In this document: positions 36,053 to 44,953 of the stretch, one piece after another
Layout: every line of letters begins with the position of its first letter
Position numbering within the stretch: position 1 is the stretch's first letter
Assembly (NCBI RefSeq): GCF_015278315.1
Contig: NZ_JADIJE010000009.1
Location: forward strand, 1 to 64,000
Length of the DNA stretch: 64,000 nucleotides
From: Microbacterium ureisolvens
GTDB taxonomy: Bacteria; Actinomycetota; Actinomycetes; Actinomycetales; Microbacteriaceae
Direction: 5' to 3'
Program-made: the position numbers and the translations under genes
The notes under the pieces: generated by a model
What the model was told of the DNA's origin: nothing
The model's input: the letters and a program-made list of their open reading frames with translations, nothing else
Database searches by the model: none

Positions 36053-37381
36053 TCACGGCTTCACCCGCGGCACATAGCGCGGCACCCACCGCACGAACGC
36101 GAGGGCGCCGACGAGCCCGATCGCCCCCATGACGCCCGTGGCGACAGCGAGTGAGGCCGCGGCAGCGATGCCCGAGACCAGCAGCGGCGCGACCGCGCCG
36201 CCGGCGTCGGTGAGCGTGCGCCACGAGCCCAGGAACGGCGCCGGATCCGCCTTCGGCGCGACATCGGCGCCGAGCGTGAGCAGGATGCCGCTGGACAGCC
36301 CGTTGCCGACGCCGAGCACGGCGGCGAACATCGCGAACCACATCGCCGCCTCCGGCAGGTCGTGGGTGAAGGCGAGCGCGACGAAGCCCGCCCCCATCAG
36401 CAGCATCGCGGGAAGGGCGGCCCAGAGGCGACCGAACCGGTCCATCACCTGGCCGCTGGCGTAGAAGAGGGCGAAGTCTATCGCGCCGGAGATGCCGACG
36501 ACGAGCGCGATGGTCTGCGCGTCGAGTCCGATCGACACGCCCCACAGCGGCAGCACCACCTGCCGCGCAGACCGGACGGCGGAGAGGGATGCCGCGGCCA
36601 GGCCCAGCGTCGACAGCACGCGGCGGTGGCGCCACATCGTGCGGATGACGCCGGTGCCCGCTCCCGAGCCCGCGTCGGATCCGGCTTGCGGCCGCTGCGC
36701 CCGCGGCACGGGGATCGAGCCCGTGACCGGCTCGCCGGTGTCTTCGGTCTCCATCGCCTCCGTGCGTCCGCGTGCCGTGGGGGCCAGGAACTGCTTCTCG
36801 GGATCCGGTCCCAGAAGCACGAGCAGGACCGTGGCCACGAGGCATCCGCCGAAGAACCACACAGTGGCGTGCTCGTCGCCGAAGATCGCAAGGAGCGCCG
36901 CTGCGACGAACGGCCCGATGAACATGCCGAGCCGGAACGTGCCGCCCAGCATCGAGAGCGCGCGCGCCCGGAACGACAGCGGAACGCGCGTCGTCATGAA
37001 GGAGTGGCGCGCGAGGCCGAAGGCGGCGGCGCAGAAGCCGATGAGGAACACGGCGATCGCGAAGATCCCGAGCGAGGGAGCCAGCGCCATCCCGACGATG
37101 CCGGCCAGCGAGACGAGGCCGGCGATCGCCATGGTGAGCCGCTCGCCGATGCGCGCCACCGCCCAGCCCGCGGGGATGTTGCCGCACAGCTGTCCGACGA
37201 CCAGGGCCGAGGCGACGAGGGCGGCGGTGGCGACATCCGCTCCCAGCTGCGCGGCGATGACGGGGATCAGCGGGATGACGGCACCCTCGCCGAGTGCGAA
37301 CAGCACCGTCGGGCCGTAGACCATCGGGCCGAACCGCCACAGGACGTCGCGAGCGGTGGGGGCATCGGCGTGATCGGACAT
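36053..37381 (-). CDS. major facilitator superfamily transporter, 12 TM
   Basis: 442-aa secondary transporter. The N-terminal half has [19 protein letters not shown] and the loop 2-3 signature [11 protein letters not shown]; a hydrophilic stretch (about residues 200-240) separates it from the C-terminal half ([16 protein letters not shown]). The overall pattern is of drug or metabolite efflux; substrate unknown. The ATG at 37381 has a TAACGT box 7 nt upstream on the minus strand, overlapping the prfB promoter; a longer open frame into prfB is rejected. Confidence 0.85.
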   Translation of the reverse strand: MSDHADAPTARDVLWRFGPMVYGPTVLFALGEGAVIPLIPVIAAQLGADVATAALVASALVVGQLCGNIPAGWAVARIGERLTMAIAGLVSLAGIVGMALAPSLGIFAIAVFLIGFCAAAFGLARHSFMTTRVPLSFRARALSMLGGTFRLGMFIGPFVAAALLAIFGDEHATVWFFGGCLVATVLLVLLGPDPEKQFLAPTARGRTEAMETEDTGEPVTGSIPVPRAQRPQAGSDAGSGAGTGVIRTMWRHRRVLSTLGLAAASLSAVRSARQVVLPLWGVSIGLDAQTIALVVGISGAIDFALFYASGQVMDRFGRLWAALPAMLLMGAGFVALAFTHDLPEAAMWFAMFAAVLGVGNGLSSGILLTLGADVAPKADPAPFLGSWRTLTDAGGAVAPLLVSGIAAAASLAVATGVMGAIGLVGALAFVRWVPRYVPRVKP

Positions 37382-37388
37382 CGCTTCC

Positions 37389-37394
37389 ACGTTA
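37389..37394 (-). promoter_or_regulatory. -10 box TAACGT for the MFS gene, leaderless spacing
   Basis: Ends 7 nt before the MFS ATG and overlaps the prfB -10 by two bases. Confidence 0.5.
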
Positions 37395-37398
37395 GTCT
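37393..37398 (+). promoter_or_regulatory. -10 box TAGTCT for prfB, leaderless spacing
   Basis: Ends 8 nt before the prfB ATG at 37407, in a 25-nt divergent gap. Confidence 0.55.
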
Positions 37399-37406
37399 GG
37401 AGTGTC

Positions 37407-38516
37407 ATGCTCGACTTCGATCCCTCCGCCGACATCCAGGCCCTGCGCTCCACGTTCGCCGACATCAAGGCCGTGGTCGACGTCGAGGCACTCAACGCCG
37501 ACATCGCCCGACTCAGCGAGGAGGCCGGCGCCCCCGACCTCTGGGATGACGTCGAGAAGGCACAGAAGGTCACCAGCGCCCTCAGCCACCGCCAGGCGGA
37601 GCTCAAGCGGGTCACCGACGTCGAGCGGCGCCTGGACGACCTCGACGTCCTCGTCGAGCTCGCGAACGAGATGGACGACGAGGACTCCGCCGAGGAGGCC
37701 CGCCACGAGATCGCCGAGCTCGAGGACATCATCAGCCAGCTCGAGGTGCAGACGCTGCTGGACGGCGAGTACGACGAGCGCTCCGCGGTCGTGACCATCC
37801 GCTCGGGTGCGGGCGGCGACGACGCCACCGACTTCGCCGAGATGCTGCTGCGCATGTACCTGCGGTGGGCCGAGCGTCACAAGTACCCGGTGAAGGTCAT
37901 GGACACCTCGTACGCCGAAGGCGCCGGCATCAAGTCGGCCACCTTCGAGGTCGACGCCCCCTACGCCTACGGCACCCTCTCGGTCGAGGCCGGCACGCAC
38001 CGCCTCGCCCGCATCAGCCCCTTCGGCTCGGCCGACAAGCGCCAGACCTCCTTCGCCGCGGTCGAGGTCATCCCGGTGATGGAGGAGGCCCAGGAGGTCG
38101 ACATCCCCGAGGGCGACATCCGCGTCGACGTCTTCCGCTCGTCGGGCCCCGGCGGCCAGTCGGTCAACACGACCGACTCCGCGGTGCGTCTGACCCACAT
38201 CCCGACCGGCATCGTCGTGTCGATGCAGAACGAGAAGTCGCAGATCCAGAACCGCGCCGCCGCCATGCGCGTGCTGCAGACGCGCCTGATGCTGCTGCAG
38301 CGCGAGGAGGAGGCCGCGAAGAAGAAAGAGCTCGCCGGCGTCATCACCGCGAGCTGGGGCGACCAGATGCGCTCGTACTTCCTCTACGGCCAGCAGCTGG
38401 TCAAGGACCTGCGCACCGGGCACGAGGTCGGCAACCCGGCGGTCGTCTTCGACGGCGACCTCGACGGGTTCATCTCGGCCGGCATCCGGTGGCGCAAGCG
38501 CAAGGACGACGAGTAG
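37407..38516 (+). CDS. prfB: peptide chain release factor 2
   Basis: Ends translation at UGA and UAA. The 369-aa protein has the coiled N-terminal domain, the tripeptide anticodon SPF in [11 protein letters not shown] near residue 205 and the catalytic GGQ in [14 protein letters not shown] near 249. There is no in-frame UGA early in the gene, so the programmed frameshift seen in many bacteria is absent. ftsE, ftsX and smpB follow on the same strand, the usual actinobacterial order. Confidence 0.96.
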   Translation: MLDFDPSADIQALRSTFADIKAVVDVEALNADIARLSEEAGAPDLWDDVEKAQKVTSALSHRQAELKRVTDVERRLDDLDVLVELANEMDDEDSAEEARHEIAELEDIISQLEVQTLLDGEYDERSAVVTIRSGAGGDDATDFAEMLLRMYLRWAERHKYPVKVMDTSYAEGAGIKSATFEVDAPYAYGTLSVEAGTHRLARISPFGSADKRQTSFAAVEVIPVMEEAQEVDIPEGDIRVDVFRSSGPGGQSVNTTDSAVRLTHIPTGIVVSMQNEKSQIQNRAAAMRVLQTRLMLLQREEEAAKKKELAGVITASWGDQMRSYFLYGQQLVKDLRTGHEVGNPAVVFDGDLDGFISAGIRWRKRKDDE

Positions 38517-38572
38517 AACAGGGCGGATGCGTCGGGGCGAGTGTCGCTGGACACCCAGGCGGGGCATCCGCA

Positions 38573-38578
38573 TAGGCT
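38573..38578 (+). promoter_or_regulatory. -10 box TAGGCT upstream of ftsE
   Basis: Ends 9 nt before the ftsE ATG at 38588, at the upper limit of leaderless spacing. Confidence 0.45.
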
Positions 38579-38587
38579 CGTTAGGCC

Positions 38588-39718
38588 ATGATCCGGTTCG
38601 AGAACGTCACGAAGCGCTTTCGCGGCACTTCCCACCCCGCGCTGAGCGATGTCGACTTCGAGGTGCAACGCGGGGAGTTCGTCTTCCTCGTCGGCGCCTC
38701 CGGGTCGGGGAAGTCGTCGTGTCTGCGGCTCATCCTCCGCGAGGAGACGCCGTCCGAAGGCCGCGTGGTCGTGCTCGGTCGCGACCTGCGCAGCCTGTCG
38801 AATCGCAAGGTGCCGTACTTCCGGCGCCATGTCGGCGCGGTCTTCCAGGACTTCCGGCTGCTGCCGACGAAGACCGTCTTCCAGAACGTGGCGTTCACCC
38901 TGCAGGTCATCGGGTCCTCGCGCGGCTTCATCCAGCAGGCGGTCCCCGAAGCACTCGCCCTCGTCGGTCTCGCCGGCAAGGAGAAGAGGTTTCCGCACGA
39001 GCTGTCGGGCGGTGAGCAGCAGCGCGTCGCGATCGCGCGCGCGCTGGTGAACCGGCCGCAGATCCTGCTGGCCGACGAGCCGACCGGAAACCTCGACCCC
39101 GCGACCTCCGTCGACATCATGCAGCTCCTGGCGCGCATCAACGCCGGCGGCACCACCGTCGTCATGGCCACGCACGAGGCCGGCTTCGTCGACCAGATGC
39201 AGCGCCGTGTGATCGAGTTGAGCCACGGTGAGATCGTGCGCGACGAGCGGCACGGCGGCTACGGCGACCGCTCGGGCCTGCCGAGCCTGGCCCCTGAGCC
39301 GGAGCGCGGCGCCGCAGCCGTGGCTGCGCTCACCGCCGTCCTCGAGGTGCAGCGGGAGGCGGCCATCGCCGCCGCGGCGGGCCTGGATCCGACCGCGGTG
39401 GACGACGACGAGTCCACGCCGGCGGATGCCGCGTCCCCGGCTGCTGCTGCCGCCGCTGCGGCCGCCGCAGCAGCCGCGGCGGTGGCGGTCACCGCAGCTG
39501 AGGCCAGCCAGGCCGCGGCTCTCGCCCAGGCCGTCGAACCTGCGCCGGACGGCGATGACGAGGTGGAGGCATCCGTTCCCCCGAAGCCGGCGCCCCCGCA
39601 CACCCAGTCGATCCCCGTCGTCGACGCACGCGAGCTCGCCGTCGAGGAGCTCGGACTCGCCGACCGGCTCGGCCTCGGCGAAGTCGACCCCGATGACGAA
39701 GTGGGGCCCACCTCATGA
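38588..39718 (+). CDS. ftsE: cell division ATP-binding protein FtsE with long Ala-rich C-terminal extension
   Basis: ATPase that with FtsX activates peptidoglycan hydrolases at the septum. The first 225 residues are canonical FtsE: Walker A GASGSGKSS near residue 37, Q loop in VFQDFRLLP, signature LSGGEQQRVAIARAL near 139 and Walker B ILLADEPTGNLDP near 160. A 150-residue tail follows with an alanine run, acidic and Pro-rich parts, about 65% longer than ordinary FtsE. The stop overlaps the ftsX ATG (ATGA). Confidence 0.95.
   Translation: MIRFENVTKRFRGTSHPALSDVDFEVQRGEFVFLVGASGSGKSSCLRLILREETPSEGRVVVLGRDLRSLSNRKVPYFRRHVGAVFQDFRLLPTKTVFQNVAFTLQVIGSSRGFIQQAVPEALALVGLAGKEKRFPHELSGGEQQRVAIARALVNRPQILLADEPTGNLDPATSVDIMQLLARINAGGTTVVMATHEAGFVDQMQRRVIELSHGEIVRDERHGGYGDRSGLPSLAPEPERGAAAVAALTAVLEVQREAAIAAAAGLDPTAVDDDESTPADAASPAAAAAAAAAAAAAAVAVTAAEASQAAALAQAVEPAPDGDDEVEASVPPKPAPPHTQSIPVVDARELAVEELGLADRLGLGEVDPDDEVGPTS
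39438..39490 (+). repeat. GC-rich repeat coding for an alanine run
   Basis: Alternating GCT, GCC, GCG and GCA codons encode about 17 alanines with one or two valines in the FtsE tail. The mixture of synonymous codons argues against simple slippage. Confidence 0.6.
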
Positions 39719-40629
39719 GGTTCGGACTCATCATGTCGGAGGCGTTCACGGGCCTGCGACGCAACCTCTCGATGGTCGTGTCGGTGGTGCTCGTGACGTT
39801 CGTCTCGCTGACCTTCGTCGGCGCGGCGATCCTCATCCAGATGCAGATCGGCACGATGCGCGACTTCTGGGTCGAGCGCGCGCAGGTCGCGGTCTACATG
39901 TGCACGAACATCTCGACCCCCGCGACGTGCTCGAACGGCGAGGCGAGCCCGGAGCAGGTCGAGGAGGTGCGTGCGAAACTCGAGGGCAGCGCGCTGGCAC
40001 CGCTCATCCGCGAGCTGCAGTTCCTCGACCACCAGCAGGCCTACGACGAGCTGCTGCAGATCGCGGGGGAGGAGAACGCCAGCGTCATCACCCCGGATCA
40101 GGTGAACGAGACGTTCCGGATCACGCTCGTCGATCCGTCGCAGTCCGACGTGATCATCGAGGCCTTCAGCGGCATCCAGGGCATCGAGCAGGTCCAGGAC
40201 CAGATGCAGTACCTCGATCCGCTCTTCTCGGCACTCACGATCGCGACGTACATCGCCGTCGGCATCGCCGTGCTCATGCTGATCGCAGCCGTGCTGCTGA
40301 TCGCGACGACGATCCGGCTCTCCGCGTTCGCGCGGAGGCGCGAACTCGGGATCATGCGTCTGGTCGGGGCATCCAACCGCTTCATCCAGACCCCGTTCAT
40401 CCTCGAGGGCGTCTTCGCCGCGCTGCTGGGCTCGCTGCTGGCCTGTGTGGCCGTCATCGCGGGCGTCCACTTCGGCGTCGACACCTATCTGCGCAACCGC
40501 GTGGACTTCGTGACGACGTGGGTGGACGTGGGCGATGCGTGGTTGGTGGTGCCGGTGCTGATCCTCGTGGGCGTCGTGCTCGCCGCGCTGTCGGCGGGCT
40601 TCGCGATCCGGCGCTGGCTGCGCGCGTGA
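39715..40629 (+). CDS. ftsX: cell division protein FtsX
   Basis: Membrane partner of FtsE, 304 aa. Order: N-terminal helix (LSMVVSVVLVTFVSLTFVGAAIL), an extracellular loop (about residues 50-165) with two Cys (MCTNISTPATCSNG) that contacts the hydrolase, then three C-terminal helices with the conserved FARRRELGIMRLVGASNRFIQTPF between. Starts inside the ftsE stop. Typical size and topology. Confidence 0.95.
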   Translation: MRFGLIMSEAFTGLRRNLSMVVSVVLVTFVSLTFVGAAILIQMQIGTMRDFWVERAQVAVYMCTNISTPATCSNGEASPEQVEEVRAKLEGSALAPLIRELQFLDHQQAYDELLQIAGEENASVITPDQVNETFRITLVDPSQSDVIIEAFSGIQGIEQVQDQMQYLDPLFSALTIATYIAVGIAVLMLIAAVLLIATTIRLSAFARRRELGIMRLVGASNRFIQTPFILEGVFAALLGSLLACVAVIAGVHFGVDTYLRNRVDFVTTWVDVGDAWLVVPVLILVGVVLAALSAGFAIRRWLRA

Positions 40630-40658
40630 CCGTCATCCCTGGCCGACGACCCACGCCT

Positions 40659-40680
40659 GGTCGCTGAGCTCGTCGAAGCG
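40659..40680. repeat. dispersed repeat unit GGTCGCTGAGCTCGTCGAAG
   Basis: A sequence of the pattern GGTCGCTGAG-(C)-TCGTCGAAGCG lies between ftsX and the smpB promoter. Related halves (CTTCGACAGG and CAGCGACC) occur around 13960-14057, suggesting a degenerate dispersed repeat. Confidence 0.45.
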
Positions 40681-40684
40681 CGGG

Positions 40685-40690
40685 TACACT
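40685..40690 (+). promoter_or_regulatory. -10 box TACACT for smpB
   Basis: TACACT would start transcription near 40697, giving smpB a leader of about 80 nt with its own ribosome binding site GGAG (40767-40770). Confidence 0.5.
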
Positions 40691-40775
40691 GAAAGGCTGC
40701 CGTGGGCGCCTTCACCCGTCGAGGGACCGCCGGGCGGCAAGCTTTCACAAGCCCAGCAACCGGAATGGAGCGGCG

Positions 40776-41252
40776 ATGCCCAGGGAACGCGGTGAGAAGG
40801 TCGTGGCGACCAATCGTCGCGCGCGCCACGAGTACGCGATCGAGAAGACGTACGAGGCCGGCCTCGTGCTGACCGGCACCGAGGTGAAGTCGCTGCGCGA
40901 GGGGCGCGCGAACCTCTCGGACGGCTACGCGTACATCGACAACGGCGAGGCGTTCCTCGACGCCGTGCACATCCCGGAGTACTCGCAGGGCCACTGGACG
41001 AACCACTCGTCCAAGCGCACTCGCAAGCTGCTGCTGCACAAGGACGAGATCATCAAGCTCTCGCACGCCGTCGCCGCGGGCGGCTACACGCTCGTGCCGC
41101 TGAAGCTCTACTTCTCGGACGGCCGGGCCAAGGTCGAGATCGCCGTCGCGAAGGGCAAGCGCGAGTTCGAGAAGCGCCAGACGATCCGCGAACGCGAAGA
41201 CAAGCGCGAGGCCGAGCGCGCGATGCGCACGCGCAACCGCCTCGGCGAGTGA
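40776..41252 (+). CDS. smpB: SsrA-binding protein SmpB
   Basis: Delivers tmRNA to stalled ribosomes. The 158-aa protein has [44 protein letters not shown], the EVHIPxY-like [11 protein letters not shown] and a basic C-terminal tail ([19 protein letters not shown]) that enters the mRNA channel. GGAG is 5 nt before the ATG. Its RNA partner ssrA is 14 kb away on the same strand. Confidence 0.96.
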   Translation: MPRERGEKVVATNRRARHEYAIEKTYEAGLVLTGTEVKSLREGRANLSDGYAYIDNGEAFLDAVHIPEYSQGHWTNHSSKRTRKLLLHKDEIIKLSHAVAAGGYTLVPLKLYFSDGRAKVEIAVAKGKREFEKRQTIREREDKREAERAMRTRNRLGE

Positions 41253-41262
41253 CAGCCGCGGG

Positions 41263-42741
41263 CTACCGCACCACCGTGCCGGCGGCATCCGGCGCCGCGT
41301 GCGCCGCACTGTCGCTGAAGGCTGCCTTCGGCACGAAGCAGAGCAGCACCGCGGCGACGAGCGCTGTCGCGCCGCACACGACCCACACCGTGACGTAGCC
41401 CGAGAACGAGCCCGCCGTGCCCTCGGCGACCGCGCCGGTTGCGCCGTGCAGCAGTGCGATGCCGAACACGCAGGAGGCGATCGCGCCGCCGACGGTCTTC
41501 ACCGAGTTCGTGAGGCCGGTGGCGACACCCGTCTGCGACGGGGGAGCAGCGGATGCCGCGGCCGCCGGCAGCGCCGCGACCAGGGCTCCCGAGCCGAGGC
41601 CGACGACGATCATGTTGACGATGACCTGGGTGTACGTGTGGTGCAACGGCAGGAACATCAGAAACCCGACGCCGACGAGCGTCGCCGCGCCGATGAGGGT
41701 GACCCGTGGCGCGGTCAGGCGGGCGATGAGGGGATAGAGCAAGGCGCCGGTGATCATCGCGATGAGGTACACGCCGATGATGAGCGAGGTCTGGAAGCCG
41801 GTCGTGCCCAGCCCGTAACCGTAGGTCTCGGGGTCCGTGCGCGCGAAGGTCGACAGCGGCGCCTGCGCGCCGAGCACGCTCACGCCGAAGAGGCCCGCCG
41901 TCAGGAACACCGGCCCGAGCGCGGGGGATCGGAACATGCGCACGTCGATCAGCGGATCGTCGTGGCGCAGCTCCCAGAGGGCGAACGGCACCACGAGCAG
42001 AACGCCCAGGGCGGTCACGAGCCACGCGACGGGATCGGCGGGGCCGTTCAGGCGCAGCAGGCTCAACCCGCCGGTGAAGGCCACGAGCGCGAGCGAGATC
42101 AGCACGAGCCCCACATTGTCGAGGCGGCCACCCGTCGGCTCGGGCGACTCCTTCACCCCGAACAGGATGACGAAGAAGCATGCGACGACGAGCAGCGCGG
42201 GAACCAGCAGCACGATCCACAGCGGCAGGCTGTCGATCAGCATGCCGCCGACGAGCGCACCGATGATGGCCCCGCTCTCCAGGGCGGCGACGAGGAAGCC
42301 GGCGGCGCGCGCCGTGATGGTCGAGCGGCCCTCCATGCGGCGGGAGCGCGACCAGATGAGCGCGATCTCGAGCGGAAGCCAGACGACGTAGAAGCCCTGG
42401 ATCGCCCAGGCGGCGAGGAAGACCGCGAAGGAGTCGGTGAAGGGGAGCACGAGCGAAGCCGCCGCGGTGATCGCGGTCGAGATGACGAGCATCCGCTTGT
42501 GCCCGACCATGTCGCCGAGCTTGGCGAAGGCGGGGACCACCAGAGCCGACAGCATCAGCTGGGTGCCCTCGAGCCAGTTGACGTCGGCGTCGTGGACGCC
42601 CAGGTGCCGTGCGATGTCGGTGAGCATCGGCGTGTAGTAGCCCTGGATCACACCGCTGGTGAACTCCACGAACGCGAGGAAGCCGACCACGCCGGCGAGC
42701 GCGCCGATCGTCACACGTGAGGACATGGCGCGGCGCGTCAT
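41263..42741 (-). CDS. MFS exporter of the DHA2 (EmrB/QacA) type, 14 TM
   Basis: 492-aa proton-coupled efflux protein, probably for toxic organic compounds. It starts with the helix VTIGALAGVVGFLAFVEFTSGVIQG, has the WLEGTQLMLSALVVPAFAKLGDMVGHKRM region (motif A) and about 14 hydrophobic segments, consistent with the DHA2 family. AAGGAG lies 5 nt before the ATG, which fixes the start. It converges on smpB with 10 nt between. No regulator is adjacent. Confidence 0.87.
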   Translation of the reverse strand: MTRRAMSSRVTIGALAGVVGFLAFVEFTSGVIQGYYTPMLTDIARHLGVHDADVNWLEGTQLMLSALVVPAFAKLGDMVGHKRMLVISTAITAAASLVLPFTDSFAVFLAAWAIQGFYVVWLPLEIALIWSRSRRMEGRSTITARAAGFLVAALESGAIIGALVGGMLIDSLPLWIVLLVPALLVVACFFVILFGVKESPEPTGGRLDNVGLVLISLALVAFTGGLSLLRLNGPADPVAWLVTALGVLLVVPFALWELRHDDPLIDVRMFRSPALGPVFLTAGLFGVSVLGAQAPLSTFARTDPETYGYGLGTTGFQTSLIIGVYLIAMITGALLYPLIARLTAPRVTLIGAATLVGVGFLMFLPLHHTYTQVIVNMIVVGLGSGALVAALPAAAASAAPPSQTGVATGLTNSVKTVGGAIASCVFGIALLHGATGAVAEGTAGSFSGYVTVWVVCGATALVAAVLLCFVPKAAFSDSAAHAAPDAAGTVVR

Positions 42742-42820
42742 CCTTGCTCCTTCGGCGGTGGACCCCAGCCCCGCGCTCGAGCTTCCGACGTCGGGTCGCC
42801 GGGGGATGGTGCGGGTGCTG

Positions 42821-44152
42821 TCACTCTAAGCGCTGCAGGAGCGTGCGATGGAACAGCTCACCCCGCTCGAGTGCGGTGATCTCGACCCGCTCGTCGACGC
42901 CGTGTATCGACCCGCGCTGCGCCTTGCTCATCTCCAGCGGCGCGAAACGGTAGACCGCCGGCGAGAATCGGTGGAAATGGCGCGAGTCGGTCGCGGCCAT
43001 CATCACGTAGGGCACGGTGGCGGCGTCGGGGTGCGAAACGCGCACCGCATCGCTGATCAGCGCGAACTGCGCGTTCTCGGTCGATGACTCGGGCGACGGG
43101 CCGTCGCCCTCGAGCACTTCCACCGTCACGTGCCGGTCTGCGACCCGGCGTCGTACGCGCCGCACGGTGCTGTCCACCGACTCGCCGAGCGCGATGCGCA
43201 GGTTGAGCGTCGCGGATGCCTGCGAGGGGAGCACGTTCGCCGCGGTCCCGCCCGACTGCATCGTCGCCGCGACGGTGGTGCGCACGAGCGCGGCGGGTTC
43301 GCCGCCCAGGGCGGTGAAGACCCGCGCGGTCAGCCACGGGGTCGCTGCGAGCAGTCGATAGAGCGCCCGCGGGACGGTGCCGGACCGGCCCGCGAAGAGT
43401 TCGAGCATGCGCGAGACGGCGGTCGGCGTGCGAGGGCGGAACGTCGAGGGCGACAGGCGCTCGACGGCCCGCGCGATGCGGCGGACTGCGGTGCGCGCGG
43501 GTGGGGCGGAGGCGTGACCGCCCTCTCCTCGCGCGCTGAGCCGGAGCGTCAGGACGCCCTTCTCGCCGACGCCCACCATCGCCGCGCTGCCGCGGACGAA
43601 CGGCAGCGGGGCGTCGACGACCGCGCCGCCCTCATCGAGGACGAGCCACGGCGATACACCCCGTTCGCGCAAGGTCTCGGCGACGAGGCGGGCGGCACCG
43701 CCGAAGGTCTCCTCATCGCCGCCGAACGACAGGTACACGTCGCGCGCGGGCGTGAACCCGGTCGCGAGCAGGTTCTCGACGGCCTCGAGCACGACGACCA
43801 GCGGACCCTTGTCGTCGAGCGCACCGCGCCCGTACACCCATCCGCGCTCGATGCGCCCTTCGAAGGGCGGGTGAGTCCAGGGGTCGCTCTCATCGACGGG
43901 GACCACGTCGTAGTGGGCCATCAGGATGACCGGGTCCGCGCTTCGGCGGCCCGCCCACCGGTAGAGGATGCCGAGATCGCCGATGAGCTCGCGTTCGAGG
44001 TGCTCGTGCACGAGCGGGTACAGCTCGACGAGCAGATCCGCGAAGGCGTCGAACGGCCGCTGTCCGCGCTCCCCGCGTTCGGCCGACACGGTCGGCAGCT
44101 GGATCATGCGCGACAGGCGCTCCGCGATCCCCTCGCGGACTGCGATCTTCAT
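42821..44152 (-). CDS. M20 family metallopeptidase/deacylase
   Basis: Zinc-dependent peptidase or amidase. PVILMAHYDVVPVDES (metal His and Asp), GRGALDDKGPLVVVLEAVENLL (bridging Asp) and SFGGDEETFGG (catalytic and metal Glu) are canonical; ALGESVDSTVRRVRRRV belongs to the dimerisation domain. 443 aa. Its ATG overlaps the SIMPL gene stop (ATGA), so both are co-translated. A rare TTA codon is the second last codon. The substrate is unknown. Confidence 0.9.
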   Translation of the reverse strand: MKIAVREGIAERLSRMIQLPTVSAERGERGQRPFDAFADLLVELYPLVHEHLERELIGDLGILYRWAGRRSADPVILMAHYDVVPVDESDPWTHPPFEGRIERGWVYGRGALDDKGPLVVVLEAVENLLATGFTPARDVYLSFGGDEETFGGAARLVAETLRERGVSPWLVLDEGGAVVDAPLPFVRGSAAMVGVGEKGVLTLRLSARGEGGHASAPPARTAVRRIARAVERLSPSTFRPRTPTAVSRMLELFAGRSGTVPRALYRLLAATPWLTARVFTALGGEPAALVRTTVAATMQSGGTAANVLPSQASATLNLRIALGESVDSTVRRVRRRVADRHVTVEVLEGDGPSPESSTENAQFALISDAVRVSHPDAATVPYVMMAATDSRHFHRFSPAVYRFAPLEMSKAQRGSIHGVDERVEITALERGELFHRTLLQRLE

Positions 44153-44823
44153 CGGGCGGCGAAGCGGGCCTCGACGGCCGCCGAGACCACGATGTCCTCC
44201 GGCTGCAGCTGCACCGCCGGCGCCCCGCCGGCATCGGCGGCGAACGACGCCTTCGCCATGAGCATGCGGGGTGCCGGCGCCGACTCGGTGCGGCTCTGCT
44301 CGGTGAGCAGACCGACGTCGGCGAGCTCCAGCGCGGTGACCTTCTCGAGGCCGAGCGCGCTCGCGTAGGCGGTCGCACGCGCCACCGCGACGCGGACCGC
44401 CTCGGTCGCTACGTCGCGCTCGACCGCCGCGCGCGTCTCGGGCGTGAGCTTCCACTCGATCCAGCCGAGCTGCACGCCTTCGCGCTCGGCGACCTCGCCG
44501 GCCCACCATGACAGCACGGCGAAGTCGGTGAACGTCACCGAGAAGTCGACCGTGGCGTAATGCACCGGCGCGAGTCGCTTGCCCTCGTTGTTCCAGGGGC
44601 GCTCCGACCAGACCGAAACCCGCTGACTCGTCCACTCGGCGACGGTGCCGGCGGTCTTCCGCGAGATCAGGTCGTCGCGCACCGGCTCGGTGAGGCCTGC
44701 CATGCGCTCGACGACCGCGCCGCGCTCGGGGCCCTCGGCACGGATGGTGAGGTGCGCGATCGCGCGCTCCGGGGCGATGCGGGTCTCGTGTTCCCCGCGG
44801 ACCGTGATGACGACGTCGCTCAT
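44149..44823 (-). CDS. SIMPL domain protein, 224 aa
   Basis: Protein of the DUF541/SIMPL family, of unclear role and often linked to envelope or stress responses. The start MSDVVITVRGEHETRIAPERAIAHLTI and the pattern of long strands with AVARATAYASALGLEKV are typical. There is no signal peptide, unlike many relatives, so it is probably cytoplasmic. The ATG has a TAGAGT box 7 nt upstream. It overlaps the M20 gene. Confidence 0.83.
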   Translation of the reverse strand: MSDVVITVRGEHETRIAPERAIAHLTIRAEGPERGAVVERMAGLTEPVRDDLISRKTAGTVAEWTSQRVSVWSERPWNNEGKRLAPVHYATVDFSVTFTDFAVLSWWAGEVAEREGVQLGWIEWKLTPETRAAVERDVATEAVRVAVARATAYASALGLEKVTALELADVGLLTEQSRTESAPAPRMLMAKASFAADAGGAPAVQLQPEDIVVSAAVEARFAAR

Positions 44824-44830
44824 GACGCCG

Positions 44831-44836
44831 ACTCTA
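44831..44836 (-). promoter_or_regulatory. -10 box TAGAGT for SIMPL gene, leaderless spacing
   Basis: On the minus strand TAGAGT ends 7 nt before the ATG at 44823. Confidence 0.5.
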
Positions 44837-44915
44837 CGCACCCCGCGCGCGAGTTCCGAGAAATCTTCATTCAGCTGCATCCAAACGCCCACCCGCCTGG
44901 GAATCACTCTTCGAT

Positions 44916-44935
44916 GGGCGGCGCAACAGCCGCCC
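44916..44935 (+). promoter_or_regulatory. leader hairpin just upstream of the DUF4397 ribosome binding site
   Basis: GGGCGGC pairs with GCCGCCC across GCAACA, ending 5 nt before AAGGAGG. It may stabilise the mRNA or affect initiation. Confidence 0.45.
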
Positions 44936-44953
44936 CGACCAAGGAGGACCACC

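Noticed and set aside
37407..37500. Programmed +1 frameshift in prfB
   Set aside because: No in-frame UGA or slippery CUU-UGA; the frame is continuous from 37407 to 38516.
39438..39490. Alanine run as a trinucleotide microsatellite
   Set aside because: The codons are mixed GCT/GCC/GCG/GCA, so it is not a simple slippage repeat.
42824..42832. TTA leucine codon near the end of the M20 peptidase as bldA-type control
   Set aside because: One rare codon at the second last position is weak evidence, and bldA control is known from Streptomyces, not this group.
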